Shown piece after piece: positions 17,887-26,944 of a stretch of 64,000 nt of DNA (position 1 is the stretch's first letter; every line of letters starts with the position of its first letter). The notes under the pieces were generated by a model. That model did not search any database. It saw nothing but the letters and a program-made list of their open reading frames with translations, and was not told the origin of the DNA. The stretch is from Calothrix sp. PCC 7103 (GTDB taxonomy: Bacteria > Cyanobacteriota > Cyanobacteriia > Cyanobacteriales > Nostocaceae): NCBI RefSeq assembly GCF_000331305.1, contig NZ_KB217478.1, positions 5,057,595 through 5,121,594 of the forward strand, read 5' to 3'. The position numbers and the translations under genes are program-made.

Positions 17887-19494
17887 TCAGTTACTAAGTA
17901 AAGCTTCGACAAATTCGTAGCTAGAGAAAGGACGTAGGTCTTCTATACCTTCACCGGCACCAATAAATCGAATTGGTAGACCCAACTGCTTTACAACAGC
18001 AAGTGCAACACCACCTTTAGCAGTACCATCAAGTTTAGTTAAAACTACACCACTTAACTGTGCAGCTTGGGAAAAAACCTCAGCTTGCCGCAAACCATTT
18101 TGACCTAACGTTGCATCAAGCACCAACAGTGATTCTACTTTAGCTGTGGGGGCTTTTTTATCGATAATGCGACGGACTTTACTGAGTTCATCCATCAAAT
18201 TTTTCTTATTTTGCAAGCGTCCTGCGGTATCTACTAACAGTAGCTCTGTATTACGAGCGTTTGCAGCCGTTATTGCGTCGAACACCACAGCTGCTGGGTC
18301 TGTATTTTTACCAGGATTTGAAATGACTTCAACATTACTACGTGTACCCCAAACTTTGACTTGTTCAACAGCAGCAGCACGGAAAGTATCAGCGGCGCCA
18401 ATCAAAGTGCGGTAGCCTGATTTTTGGGATAAATGAGCAAGTTTACCAATAGTTGTAGTTTTACCGGCGCCATTAACACCAGTCATGAGCCAAATATTAA
18501 GAGTGTCTTTTTCTGGAGCGAAGACAGTTTTTTGAGATTTTTGAATAGGAACTTCGAGCATATCCTTAAGGATAGTCTTGAGATATGCAATAGCAGCATC
18601 AGCGGGAAGCGCTTCCGAGCGTAACTTACTTTGTAAAGCCTCAATAATATAGTCAGTTGCTTCGACACCAACATCAGCTTGTAAAAGCAGCGCTTCAATT
18701 TCTGTAACCGCAGCTTGGTTTAGTGGTCCCTTGCCAACAATCGCCTTTAATTGGTTAACTATATTACGACGAGTTTTACTCAAACCCCGTCGCAGCTTTT
18801 TAAGCCAATTTATTTCTTCTATAGATACATCTTCTGGACGCCGACCTTGTGCCGCAAGAACTTCTGCCGACCACACAAACCCCTCATCAAACTCTAAATC
18901 TGAATCGAAATCAGATGTTTCCTCTGTTTCAATATCACTTGTATCAGATAAAGCATTTGTATTTATTATTTCTGCTGGTGGCGCCGGAACATCAATGGCG
19001 CTTTGCATCAACCGTTGTTGTCTAGCTTCTCTTTCTGCTGCTGCACGTTCGATAAAAGATAGGTTTGATAAATTGGTGGATGAGAAAGGCGCCACTTCAT
19101 CGTTGGCTTCCGCATTCACCGATACAGTAGAATCAACAGTGTCAACTGTATTTCCCACTACTGGCTCTTCAACAGATTCTTCAACAGATTCTTCAACAGA
19201 TTCAACTTCGGACACAAGAGAGGTAACTTCTTCAATTTTCTGTTCTTCAACGACAGGCACCGACTTTACAGCTTCAGTAACAGCCTCAGTTTCTATAGGA
19301 GCATCTTGTTGTTTTTGCTGAATATTCTTGTAAGCAGCCTTAGCAAATGCCAGCAGGTCAGAAGCATCGGGTGTAGTAGTAGGCACCGCATCTGGTGTAG
19401 AAGGCGCCTGGTCTTGGGACTGCTCAGTTTTTTCTTCAAGAGCAGGAGTATTAGAAGATTCGTTATGTTGACGACGGAACCAATTAAAAGCCAT
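17887..19494 (-). CDS. ftsY: Signal recognition particle receptor FtsY
   Basis: The 535-residue SRP receptor GTPase docks ribosome-SRP complexes at the membrane. An N-terminal acidic, low-complexity extension (about 1-215, rich in Glu, Val, Ser and Thr with repeated VEES/VEEP units) precedes the NG domain. G-domain motifs are GVNGAGKTTTIGKLA, DTFRAAA, DTAGRLQNK and TKLDGTAKGG, and the C-terminus has the usual GEGIEDLRPF. It follows nusB in the DUF502-nusB-ftsY unit. Confidence 0.96.
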   Translation of the reverse strand: MAFNWFRRQHNESSNTPALEEKTEQSQDQAPSTPDAVPTTTPDASDLLAFAKAAYKNIQQKQQDAPIETEAVTEAVKSVPVVEEQKIEEVTSLVSEVESVEESVEESVEEPVVGNTVDTVDSTVSVNAEANDEVAPFSSTNLSNLSFIERAAAEREARQQRLMQSAIDVPAPPAEIINTNALSDTSDIETEETSDFDSDLEFDEGFVWSAEVLAAQGRRPEDVSIEEINWLKKLRRGLSKTRRNIVNQLKAIVGKGPLNQAAVTEIEALLLQADVGVEATDYIIEALQSKLRSEALPADAAIAYLKTILKDMLEVPIQKSQKTVFAPEKDTLNIWLMTGVNGAGKTTTIGKLAHLSQKSGYRTLIGAADTFRAAAVEQVKVWGTRSNVEVISNPGKNTDPAAVVFDAITAANARNTELLLVDTAGRLQNKKNLMDELSKVRRIIDKKAPTAKVESLLVLDATLGQNGLRQAEVFSQAAQLSGVVLTKLDGTAKGGVALAVVKQLGLPIRFIGAGEGIEDLRPFSSYEFVEALLSN

Positions 19495-19632
19495 TGTGAT
19501 TACAAAAATATGGGTTTCGTGGGGCAGGTTAACCTAAATTTTCCAATATTGAACAGGATATATGTAAACCCGCCCCACCAACATACAATCCCAAAACAAA
19601 CGAGTAACCCATCCGTTACATCCGTTGCAAAA

Positions 19633-20286
19633 TTACCTGCCCTTTATTTTTTGCAAACTCAATTCACTCTTACTCTCAGTAACCCTACGTAGGACTCCAT
19701 TAATAAACCTATGCCCATCAGCTTCACTATACCGCTTCGCTAACTCTACAGCTTCATTAATAGCCATACGTTCATCAAGCTGTAAAAATAACATTTCAGC
19801 CACTGCAATACGTAAAATATCACGGTCAATTTGGGCGAGACGATTAACTTGCCAATCTACTAATGCCTGAGATATCTCCTCATCAATAAGAGTTTGATTC
19901 TCATTTACAGTGCGAACAATATCAATTGCATAGCGTGCAACATCCTTGTCCTGGTTAGCAAGTTGAATTAATTCGGGAAACTCAATAGCAGCACCTAGTT
20001 GATTAATTGCCTTTTGGGCATAAGTAACAGCTTCTTTGAGCATAGTGCGCGCGGTGTTTAAATCGCTAGCACGTGTTTCGCTAGTAAGTAACCTGTCATT
20101 ACTACGCTGTAACTCACCTGCCGCATTATCAAGGGTATCTTGAACTTCAGAGCGGAGGGTACGAACAGCGGCAAGTACAAGTTTTGGTAAGTGTTCTTCG
20201 TTTAGCTTTTTAGGATTCGTGGGTAACTGACTCAAACATAGGAGTGCCAGTTCACGCGCAATTTGACGAGGTTTACGCTCTTGCAT
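19633..20286 (-). CDS. nusB: Transcription antitermination factor NusB
   Basis: A 217-residue NusB, longer than the roughly 140-residue E. coli protein because of a central helical insertion typical of cyanobacteria. Signatures are the N-terminal [14 protein letters not shown] and the C-terminal [17 protein letters not shown] and FINGVLRRV. It binds boxA RNA with NusE in antitermination of rRNA operons. It lies 44 bases after the DUF502 gene and upstream of ftsY. Confidence 0.94.
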   Translation of the reverse strand: MQERKPRQIARELALLCLSQLPTNPKKLNEEHLPKLVLAAVRTLRSEVQDTLDNAAGELQRSNDRLLTSETRASDLNTARTMLKEAVTYAQKAINQLGAAIEFPELIQLANQDKDVARYAIDIVRTVNENQTLIDEEISQALVDWQVNRLAQIDRDILRIAVAEMLFLQLDERMAINEAVELAKRYSEADGHRFINGVLRRVTESKSELSLQKIKGR

Positions 20287-20330
20287 AGTTTTTATGAATG
20301 GATTTTAGATAGATTAAATAATAGAAACCC

Positions 20331-21086
20331 TTACGGTATTATTTGCCGTGACTCCGAAGAAGGAATTTCGACTTTATGTTCCGCCATTACAAGTGAGGGT
20401 ATAGGGGTATTTGGGGCAACTATACCGCCTGAGACTATAATTTTAAAGGCATCTTCGATTGATATTGATAGATTAACAACTTCATTCTCAGGTACTACAG
20501 CATACCATCCTGTGGTTGGGTTTGGAGTAGTGGGCACAAAAACACTTAATACTGGTTGCGGCATTTGCGCTTGGATTTCGTTGCTAATGGCACCTGTTAC
20601 AAATCCGACAGACCAAATACCACGTCTGGGATATTCTACCAAAACTACTCGCCGAAACTTACCGTTAGAGTCTTTGAATAAAGTTTCAAGAAGTTGCTTA
20701 AGAGTTTTATAAACCTGTCCAGCTAAAGGAATCGCTTGTACTGTTTGCTCACCAAAATCAAGCAACCAGCGTCCAGCGATGTTACGAGCCATTAACCCAA
20801 TTAAAAGGATACTTAATAGTGGAACGGCAAAGCCCACCAAAATATTAAGTAAATTAACTAAAATAGGGTGCAGCCCATCAAAAGGATTAAGTTGCTTGGG
20901 TACGCGCGTGAGAAAGTCAATTACCCAGTTAGCAATGGTAATCGTCAGCCAGATTGTAGTTGCTAGAGGTATAACAACCAGCAACCCAGCAATCAAGTCA
21001 TTCTTTAAATCCTGCTTTAAGCGTTCGATTACCAATCCCCGACTCTCCTTGTTTAGGCTAGTAGAACTTTTTATATAGGTACTCAT
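20331..21086 (-). CDS. DUF502 membrane protein
   Basis: A 251-residue inner-membrane protein of the DUF502 family. Two hydrophobic segments (about 32-57 and 80-103) are followed by a conserved soluble part with PLAGQVYKTLKQL, VEYPRRGIWSVGFVTG and FVPTTPNPTTGW. The family's role in bacteria is not established. It is the first gene of the DUF502-nusB-ftsY unit, an order I recall as common in cyanobacteria. Confidence 0.88.
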   Translation of the reverse strand: MSTYIKSSTSLNKESRGLVIERLKQDLKNDLIAGLLVVIPLATTIWLTITIANWVIDFLTRVPKQLNPFDGLHPILVNLLNILVGFAVPLLSILLIGLMARNIAGRWLLDFGEQTVQAIPLAGQVYKTLKQLLETLFKDSNGKFRRVVLVEYPRRGIWSVGFVTGAISNEIQAQMPQPVLSVFVPTTPNPTTGWYAVVPENEVVNLSISIEDAFKIIVSGGIVAPNTPIPSLVMAEHKVEIPSSESRQIIP

Positions 21087-21491
21087 ACAACCAATACGCG
21101 CATATTTCAGCCATCTACGCGCTCTTCGACAAAATTATGAGGATGTTACTCGTGTGCTTACTGCTTCTTAGAGATGCCTAGAAGCGGTTTGTTACTCTCG
21201 CTAACCACTGAAGGTTACAGCAGTTATCTGCCAGATGCCAATATTTTTTAACCTTGTAACTGAATGTTGCAAGTTTTAATATTTATTCTAATATTACCGT
21301 GCCAAATTAAAATCTGCCGGAATGCCGAACTTATCAGGATGATAGCCGCCTTATACAGGTATCTTTAGCCAATACAGGCGCCACAATTCTGATAAATATA
21401 AGAAAATTTAATCTAAATATTAATTTATATTACACTGCCATCTTGTGGAACAGGCATCCTGCCTGTTCCTAATTCATTAAATCCCCCCAAC
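21087..21491. other. Intergenic region with a dispersed hairpin
   Basis: About 400 bases between the DUF502 gene and the first glycosyltransferase gene. It contains the CTTGTGGAACGGGCATCC-type hairpin at 21442-21470 and one GGCGCC. No gene is seen. Confidence 0.6.
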
Positions 21492-22355
21492 CTACGATTT
21501 GTTGAGTGCTTTTAGGGTTTTGGGTTCGGTGTGGGTTGGCGCCATGTTTTTGATTTCCCAGACTTTGAGTAAAATTAGATATTCGTAAAAGGCTTGTAGT
21601 ATACACCAAGCGAAACCGGCGCGTCCATCTAGACAGCCACCGAGTAAAAAGTACATATAGATAAAACGAATAATAGGGCGCCCAGGTAAGCGTAATGATA
21701 AATCTTTAAGTGCGCGGCGCCGTTCGACTTCGGAGTTACCGAGAAATAAGTCTCGCCATTTGACGCTACCGTGTTGGAGTTGATTTACTGTTTCTTTGGC
21801 TTCGTCGGTAGAATAGCGGTTGTGTTTATCAATCCAACGACTTAATCCTTTGCCGGAAGTATAATGTGGGTAAGTTTCTTTCAAAAAGCTTGTGGCGCCG
21901 TCACAGACTTCGCGTTCGGTATGACCATAGTCACTAAACCAAACTTTACCATGACGGAATAATCGCAGTTGATAGCGTGGGTATTGAGTACTGCGACGAA
22001 TCCATGTATTCATAAACATGACTCGTTCCGCTACATAGTAACCTATATATTCTGAATTAGACTTGCTTGCTTCGACACATTCGGCAAATAATTCTGGTGT
22101 CATGCGCTCATCAGCTTCGAGTATATATATCCAGTCGTATTTAGGCTGTATATTTTCGAGCATCCAAGTTCGCTGGCGCCCGTGGCTTTCAAAAGCATGT
22201 TCAACGACACGTACCTTGTAGCGATTAGCAATTTCGACGGTATGATCACTGCTACAGGAATCCACGACGATAATGTCATCCGAAAGCATTGCTGATTCTA
22301 TACAAGCAGCGATGTCTAATTCTTCGTTATAAGTCAATATGTAAATGGATATCAT
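21492..22355 (-). CDS. Family 2 glycosyltransferase (WaaE/KdtX-like)
   Basis: A 287-residue GT-A glycosyltransferase. It opens with ISIYILTYNEELDIAACIES, has the nucleotide-binding VVDSCSSDHT and an acidic EADERM in place of DxD, and an interior SHGRQRTWML. A C-terminal hydrophobic segment near 225-260 may anchor it to the membrane. It stands at the left end of the hps region and shares its strand. The sugar donor and acceptor cannot be inferred. Confidence 0.85.
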   Translation of the reverse strand: MISIYILTYNEELDIAACIESAMLSDDIIVVDSCSSDHTVEIANRYKVRVVEHAFESHGRQRTWMLENIQPKYDWIYILEADERMTPELFAECVEASKSNSEYIGYYVAERVMFMNTWIRRSTQYPRYQLRLFRHGKVWFSDYGHTEREVCDGATSFLKETYPHYTSGKGLSRWIDKHNRYSTDEAKETVNQLQHGSVKWRDLFLGNSEVERRRALKDLSLRLPGRPIIRFIYMYFLLGGCLDGRAGFAWCILQAFYEYLILLKVWEIKNMAPTHTEPKTLKALNKS

Positions 22356-22465
22356 TATTTTTACGTCGTGGAAATATTTAGTTTAGTTTATTGTATCAAA
22401 TGCGACTAGAGAGTAAAAAGTGCTGAGTAGGGAGTTAGAAGTTATTACTCAGCACTAGCGCACTT

Positions 22466-23305
22466 TTATCTTGCGGTCGCTTTGCGTGCGCTACCTTGTC
22501 CCATACCCATGCTTCTCATACCAGTCCAACCGATAATGATGTAACCAATAGAAAGTAACAAGCTGCTCATACCAATACGTAAACCAGATTTCCAAGCTTG
22601 GTCTTTAGCTTGTTTTTCGGCAGTTTCTTTTTGCTCACGAATCTGACGCTTTTGTTGGTCTGCAAGCTTTTGAGGGTCGCTTTGTGAAGCGATAAAGTCA
22701 TCAAGTACTTTGGGGTCTGTCTTCGCTTTTTTAAGCACATCTTTTACAGCAGGAGGAACATTTGGATTTTCTTGTGCTTGCTTAAATTTCTGCTCGTCTT
22801 TAAGAATGTCGTTTAACTGTGCTTTGGTTTGAGCTTTTTGCTTTTCAAGTTCAGCTTTAACTTGGTCGTTACCTAACTGAGCTTGAACCTGAGATAATTG
22901 GTTGTTGAGTCGGGTTTCTTGCTGTTCAGCTTGTCTGCCGATTTGCTCAACAGTTTGTGCGCTAGCTTGACGAACGTTATTTAAGTGCAAAGGAAAAATC
23001 AGCAAAAACATCAAGCCTAAAATACTAGATAAAACAAACGCGGGTAATCTCAAATCAAAACCGCCAAATCTTTCATCACCTTCAAAGCTATCTGCCCAAT
23101 ATCCTGCAATTAATAATCCTAAACCGACCATAGGCACAATACCTCGGTCTACCAAAGCAGTAGCCAAACCAATTTGCCAACCTCTATCAGTTGGCTGAAA
23201 AGGAAACAGCAAAATTATAAAGTCAATAAGAAAAGACAAAAGTAGGATAATTCCCCCTACCTTAAGGGTTCTTGAAGCAGTCGCGGCAGCAAAACTGTTA
23301 ATCAT
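22466..23305 (-). CDS. hpsJ: HpsJ-like membrane protein
   Basis: A 279-residue membrane protein with N-terminal hydrophobic segments (about 15-35, 50-70 and 88-106), a long charged coiled coil rich in Gln, Lys and Glu (about 112-240) and a final membrane helix (about 245-265). This architecture and the motif FPLHLNNVRQ fit the HpsJ family, named from the hormogonium polysaccharide locus of Nostoc punctiforme. Its biochemical role is unknown. Gene symbol assigned by architecture and locus. Confidence 0.68.
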   Translation of the reverse strand: MINSFAAATASRTLKVGGIILLLSFLIDFIILLFPFQPTDRGWQIGLATALVDRGIVPMVGLGLLIAGYWADSFEGDERFGGFDLRLPAFVLSSILGLMFLLIFPLHLNNVRQASAQTVEQIGRQAEQQETRLNNQLSQVQAQLGNDQVKAELEKQKAQTKAQLNDILKDEQKFKQAQENPNVPPAVKDVLKKAKTDPKVLDDFIASQSDPQKLADQQKRQIREQKETAEKQAKDQAWKSGLRIGMSSLLLSIGYIIIGWTGMRSMGMGQGSARKATAR

Positions 23306-23516
23306 ACGTTCTAGTTTTTGTAGTACAAGTGATTGTTATTACTTAAAGTTACTGGAATATTGTTCCCCTAACCTTATCTGTTCTTTACGTTTACGACAAC
23401 AATTTATAGATAGTAATAATTTTTTACTTCATTTTTAAGAACTACACCACGCTAGCACCTACTTTTCACAGTGTCTTCAGAAAAATCACAGTATTAAAAT
23501 ATACATTGCAATCTAG

Positions 23517-24119
23517 CTAATTCTGTTGCAAGTTATGCCACACCTCCAGGTCTTCGGGACGGTCAACATCAGCAAGCGGCGCCAAGCATTCAAAAAATAG
23601 CCCTAAAGTGTGGGCAACATTTATAGTCTGCTGTAACACTTCAGAGGTTCCCCAATTGATATTTTTGAATAAATCAGGAATTGGGCGCCGTAACCCAATT
23701 AAATAATAGCCTCCATCCAAAGCTGGGCCCAGCACTAAATCAACATCGTTGAGATGTGCAAACGCCGTAGTTAAGATTTGTGCATCAATACCAGGACAAT
23801 CACTGCCAATGATAATAGTCTTAGTTTCGGCGCCTTCTTTAAAAGAATCATCAAAAGCGCGAGCCATACGCTCACCCAAATCACCCTCACCCTGTGGCTG
23901 ATATACTAAACCAGAACCTAACCAAACCTGCATTAACTCCAAACTACCACCAGCAAAACGCACCTCCGTAAAAACATTCAATGGTAAAACTTGAGATAAA
24001 GTATGCTCAGTCATCTCACGATGAAGATTTGCCGCACCATCGGCGCCGAGTTTAGGAATTAAGCGAGTTTTAGTCCGGTTAGGTTCAGGATAACGAGTAA
24101 AGAGTATTAAATGATGCAT
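23517..24119 (-). CDS. TIGR04282/DUF2064 family glycosyltransferase-like protein
   Basis: A 200-residue nucleotidyl/glycosyltransferase-fold protein. Characteristic motifs are LILFTRYPEPNRTKTRL at the N-terminus, IIIGSDCPGID, and LGPALDGGYYLIGL, followed by DVDRPEDL near the end. The family is annotated as arsenosugar biosynthesis glycosyltransferase-like, but the role in this locus is uncertain. It is separated from the pseudopilin gene by a GAGTGCTGAGT repeat. Confidence 0.88.
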   Translation of the reverse strand: MHHLILFTRYPEPNRTKTRLIPKLGADGAANLHREMTEHTLSQVLPLNVFTEVRFAGGSLELMQVWLGSGLVYQPQGEGDLGERMARAFDDSFKEGAETKTIIIGSDCPGIDAQILTTAFAHLNDVDLVLGPALDGGYYLIGLRRPIPDLFKNINWGTSEVLQQTINVAHTLGLFFECLAPLADVDRPEDLEVWHNLQQN

Positions 24120-24120
24120 A

Positions 24121-24202
24121 AAAAGTGATGAGTGTTGAGTGCTGAGTCATAACTCCTAATTAATAACTATACTCAGCACTCAGCACTTTCAACTCAGCAC
24201 TG
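24121..24202. repeat. GAGTGCTGAGT repeat with inverted half
   Basis: Direct units of GAGTGTTGAGTGCTGAGTC are followed by CTCAGCACTCAGCAC, so the tract can fold on itself. It fills the whole gap between two genes. Same family as 129-183, 22416-22455 and 48987-49057. Confidence 0.75.
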
Positions 24203-24203
24203 T

Positions 24204-24734
24204 TTAATAACAATATCGACCATTTTCATCAGGTTCATCATGTTCAGTCCCCGAACGCATGGCGCCCAAAATAGTAGATACAAAAACACAACGTTTCATC
24301 TTACCGCCAAATTTACTTGATAGCGTTAACCTTCCAAGTGGAGGATTTACAGTACCTCGAAAATCAAAAACAGTCCTACGAACACCATTATGGCGTTGCA
24401 TTGTAGTCTCAGTATCCAGAACAATATTAGGTTCAAGTTCATGCCATTGTGCTTCTACTGCACTAACACTTACAGGATGAACAGCCCATTTAACAACTTC
24501 ATCCTCAACCTTAAAACTTGCCTGATATTTAACCTTATCCTTCATCGCTTGGCTTTGAGCATTACGCAACGCCAAGTAAACTTGGTCACTAGCAGCACCA
24601 AGGCGCCGAGCCTCAATAAAACCAAGCCAACTAGGAACAGCAATTGCGGCTAATATACCAATAATAAAAACCACAACCAATGTTTCCAGTAACGTAAAAC
24701 CACTACTGGTAGAAAAGCTATATTTATTCCGCAT
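24204..24734 (-). CDS. GspH/FimT-like pseudopilin
   Basis: A 176-residue minor pseudopilin with a class III signal: SSGFTLLETLVVVFIIGILA, Gly before the cleavage site and Glu at position +5, then the hydrophobic helix and AVPSWLGFIEARR. The C-terminal half is a GspH-like globular domain with SSKFGGKMKRCVFVSTILGAMRSG. It parallels the HpsD-like protein at 32996-33670 (shared APSWLxF and C-V-x-x-T-x-LG-x-M patterns) and probably arose by duplication. A decayed hpsE fragment lies upstream, suggesting that this is a second, degraded hps module. Confidence 0.82.
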   Translation of the reverse strand: MRNKYSFSTSSGFTLLETLVVVFIIGILAAIAVPSWLGFIEARRLGAASDQVYLALRNAQSQAMKDKVKYQASFKVEDEVVKWAVHPVSVSAVEAQWHELEPNIVLDTETTMQRHNGVRRTVFDFRGTVNPPLGRLTLSSKFGGKMKRCVFVSTILGAMRSGTEHDEPDENGRYCY

Positions 24735-24899
24735 TATAGGGTGGTAAATGCATTCAGATAATTTACAAGCGGTAAATGCACCCTATAACCCAAGAAACCC
24801 GAAAATAAACCGGGTTTCTCAACGTAGCGAAAAAACCCGAACAACAAAATTCACAAGTAGACGCACCCAACTCGCGCGAGCAAAATAAACTCAAAAACT

Positions 24900-25124
24900 T
24901 AACAACAGTAAAATGTTAGAAGCGACTACTAATTCCGTATAAGCCTGTTAAAAGCAATTAGATGAGCCGATAATTTTTCTGCAAATCACGGGTCATGTAG
25001 ACTAAACAAGCAAAGGTCATAACTGTGGCTTGTACCAAATTATTCTAATCACGCACCAAATTAAATAGAAACCGCGAAAAAACGGAATTAAAACTGCATT
25101 TTATAGGCGCCAGTGCAGAATTTG
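24900..25124 (-). pseudogene. Decayed 3' fragment of an hpsE-like glycosyltransferase gene
   Basis: Minus-strand translation gives QILHWRL, stop, then LIPFFRGF, and in shifted frames MTFACLVYMTRDLQK and YTELVVAS. These align in order with HWRLQKEYLIPFFRG, RPFACFAYMINDLRK and FTELVAAC of the intact hpsE at 31881-32849. Several stops and frameshifts exclude a product. Only the C-terminal third remains. It lies at the left edge of the accessory island. Confidence 0.8.
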
Positions 25125-25204
25125 CTGGGGATCAGATATTTTTTTAAGTATGATTACTCATATGAATTTGATTCCCCGAACTCGCGGGGGGCTAAGAATG
25201 ATAA

Positions 25205-25254
25205 TCAAATCAAATCAAATCAAATCAAATCAAATCAAATCAAATTAAATTAAA
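25205..25254. repeat. TCAAA pentanucleotide microsatellite
   Basis: Eight perfect TCAAA units (25205-25244) are followed by two TTAAA variants. The tract abuts the truncated end of a DUF5615 toxin gene whose stop codon lies at its right border. Pentamers are not multiples of three, so length changes would shift any frame crossing the tract. Confidence 0.95.
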
Positions 25255-25356
25255 TTATTGTAGGGATGGACATACTGTCAGAACATCGTGTCCTAAAGCG
25301 CGAAGCATAAGGACACTTTCACGCGGAAAATGTTCATCAGTGTATAGACGTGCCAT
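25255..25356 (-). pseudogene. Truncated DUF5615 PIN-like toxin gene
   Basis: The ATG at 25356 opens MARLYTDEHFPRESVLML followed by LGHDVLTV, the canonical N-terminus of DUF5615 PIN-like proteins. The frame ends after 33 codons where the TCAAA repeat begins, whereas the family usually has more than 100 residues. It starts 3 bases after the stop of the DUF433 gene, the usual antitoxin-toxin arrangement. The toxin is therefore almost certainly inactive. Confidence 0.8.
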
Positions 25357-25359
25357 TAA

Positions 25360-25686
25360 TTATACTTCGTTATGCTTTGCGATTGCTGCTTCGATCTCGT
25401 CAGCGTATGTTTGAGCGTAAGACCAAGCATTTGCTAAGTCAATAGCTGATAAGGTAGGATAATTATCTAAAATTTTGGCTTCACTAAGACCTGAGCGCTG
25501 GTAACTTACTAATAACCAAACAGGGATACGAGTTTCTCTAATACAAGCATCACCACCCATGACACCAGGAGTTTTGTTTATTCCTTGCCAAGTATTAGCC
25601 AGACTTTGGGATAATAGTTGAATGACCTCAGCCTTTTCTGCTGGCGTTAACGAGAGTAATTGAGATTTTAATTCTGTAAAAGTCAT
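25360..25686 (-). CDS. DUF433 antitoxin-like protein
   Basis: A 108-residue protein with the DUF433 signature: GVMGGDACIRETRIPVWLLV then LSEAKILDNYPTLSAIDLANAWSYA. The N-terminal 35 residues (LKSQLLSLTPAEKAEVIQLL) are a helical part common in such antitoxins. DUF433 proteins are thought to act as DNA-binding antitoxins for DUF5615 PIN-like toxins. The toxin gene directly downstream is truncated, leaving an orphan antitoxin. Confidence 0.85.
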   Translation of the reverse strand: MTFTELKSQLLSLTPAEKAEVIQLLSQSLANTWQGINKTPGVMGGDACIRETRIPVWLLVSYQRSGLSEAKILDNYPTLSAIDLANAWSYAQTYADEIEAAIAKHNEV

Positions 25687-25808
25687 TTTATCTATTTACG
25701 CGCGCATTTATAAAATATATTTATAATTAACTACATTCTAGCTGACTGATGAATTAAAAAGTTAATAAATTCTTAATAAACTGGGTTGTAACAATCAATC
25801 CAGTTTCT

Positions 25809-25931
25809 TTAAATTGACCCAGCAATTCCTTGTTTAACAAAGAGCTCCAAATTGGGCAACCGAATTGTAGACGGTAGCATGTAGTGAATGTCAGCTTGAC
25901 AAGGACCTGCGGTATTAAACCAACGAGACAT
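25809..25931 (-). pseudogene. 5' stub of an AAA-like ATPase gene
   Basis: From ATG 25931 the frame reads MSRWFNTAGPCQADIHYMLP then TIRLPNLE and ends at codon 41. This is the distinctive N-terminus of a large AAA-like ATP-binding family in which WFNxAGPC, DIHYML and RLP precede a Walker A motif. The Walker A and everything downstream are missing. Beyond the stop, TGLIVTTQ resembles the end of the DUF433 fragment next to it, suggesting a deletion junction. Confidence 0.7.
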
Positions 25932-26017
25932 AAGAAGTTGTAGTGCAACGGAGGATTACAAACATGCCTTTAGTTTATCCTTATTGGCGGCGCCTGCGAT
26001 AAATCAAATAAATAGAA

Positions 26018-26083
26018 CTAGGTTGTAACAATACATCCAGCTTCGATAATAGCCTCTTTGCAAACGCGCCCACGGAAACCTTC
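26018..26083 (-). pseudogene. 3' fragment of a DUF433-like antitoxin gene
   Basis: Minus-strand codons give GFRGRVCKEAIIEAGCIVTT and a stop, nearly identical to the C-terminus of the intact 81-residue gene at 29172-29417. Nothing upstream matches; the fragment starts inside the end of the PIN gene at 26091. It indicates duplication followed by deletion within the island. Confidence 0.8.
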
Positions 26084-26090
26084 AAGAGAT

Positions 26091-26555
26091 TTATACAATA
26101 TTTCTCCACAGTTGGGCTTCTGCAAAGCGACTCAAATGCTTGACATTAGTGGTAGCAATAACAGCTCTGCGACCAGGAGATTCTTCTTGAAGAGTTTGCC
26201 AGTGGGAACAAATTATAATATCTACATCAAGGCTTGAATTGCTTGCTGTAGGTATACCTCGACTACGAGCTTGTGCCCAAAGAGAACAAGCTTTTAGTAA
26301 TAATGGATAAGTAATAGGTAAGAAAGAGATTATTTCTCTAAGTGCATTGAGCTTTGGAATTCCGTTAATATCAGATTTATTTAGAGATGCTAAAACTAAA
26401 CTCCTTCTTACTTCATAGTCACACAGGTCAGATGAGTATACATTTACTCCACGTAGCAACATCGTATAGAGCCAATTCTCGCACGCAATTGCTTCTTCCA
26501 AATCGTTTGGATTAGATAATAATCCTATCACCCCAGAGTCAATAAATACAATCAT
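26091..26555 (-). CDS. PIN-domain toxin
   Basis: A 154-residue PIN-fold protein, expected to be a metal-dependent RNase toxin. Acidic positions fit the family: Asp in VFIDSGVIGL at the N-terminus, Glu in CDYEVRR, Asp in SSLDVDIIIC and a C-terminal VIATTNVKHLSRF. Its start overlaps the stop of the upstream antitoxin-like gene by 4 bases (ATGA), the classical coupled arrangement. Confidence 0.82.
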   Translation of the reverse strand: MIVFIDSGVIGLLSNPNDLEEAIACENWLYTMLLRGVNVYSSDLCDYEVRRSLVLASLNKSDINGIPKLNALREIISFLPITYPLLLKACSLWAQARSRGIPTASNSSLDVDIIICSHWQTLQEESPGRRAVIATTNVKHLSRFAEAQLWRNIV

Positions 26556-26944
26556 TGTTCTGAATATAACTTTTGTCCCGGCGCCCTTTCTGCGTCAATT
26601 ATTTTTTTGAATTCTTCAAATAATTCTCGTCTTTGCTGTGCTTCTTCTTTTGACATATTTCGATGAAGCTCAATACGTTTGGCAAGGAGTTCTAGAGGAC
26701 GCTGATTCCGCTTTAATTGCTCTTCATCATATACTAATGTATCGCGTGCTTCGTGTTTATTTTGATTAGATTGTAGCAATTGCTCAAGAGCATGAGCATC
26801 CGAGGCTTCAATATTTATAGGTGTAGAATAACCTTCTAAAATCAGATCATAACTACCATTATCTACGTTTGTAAGTGGAATTAAAGCTACAAAACGAGAA
26901 ACATCCAAAATTTTACCACTAGGTAATTTTGCGATTGTGTTCAT
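26552..26944 (-). CDS. Putative antitoxin of the PIN pair
   Basis: A 130-residue protein upstream of and overlapping the PIN gene. Residues 1-50 look like a small beta domain (IAKLPSGKILDVSRFVALIP); residues 60-130 are highly charged and helical (LLAKRIELHRNMSKEEAQQR), suitable for wrapping a toxin. No known DNA-binding fold is recognised, so the antitoxin role rests on gene order. Confidence 0.6.
   Translation of the reverse strand: MNTIAKLPSGKILDVSRFVALIPLTNVDNGSYDLILEGYSTPINIEASDAHALEQLLQSNQNKHEARDTLVYDEEQLKRNQRPLELLAKRIELHRNMSKEEAQQRRELFEEFKKIIDAERAPGQKLYSEQ

Noticed and set aside
18731-19321. Plus-strand 196-codon frame opposite ftsY
   Set aside because: A Ser/Thr-rich reverse reading of the acidic Glu/Val repeats in FtsY.
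25205-25254. CRISPR or iteron array
   Set aside because: A simple pentamer microsatellite without spacers.
25754-25948. 64-codon minus-strand frame
   Set aside because: Another frame here encodes the recognisable ATPase N-terminus, so this frame is a shadow.
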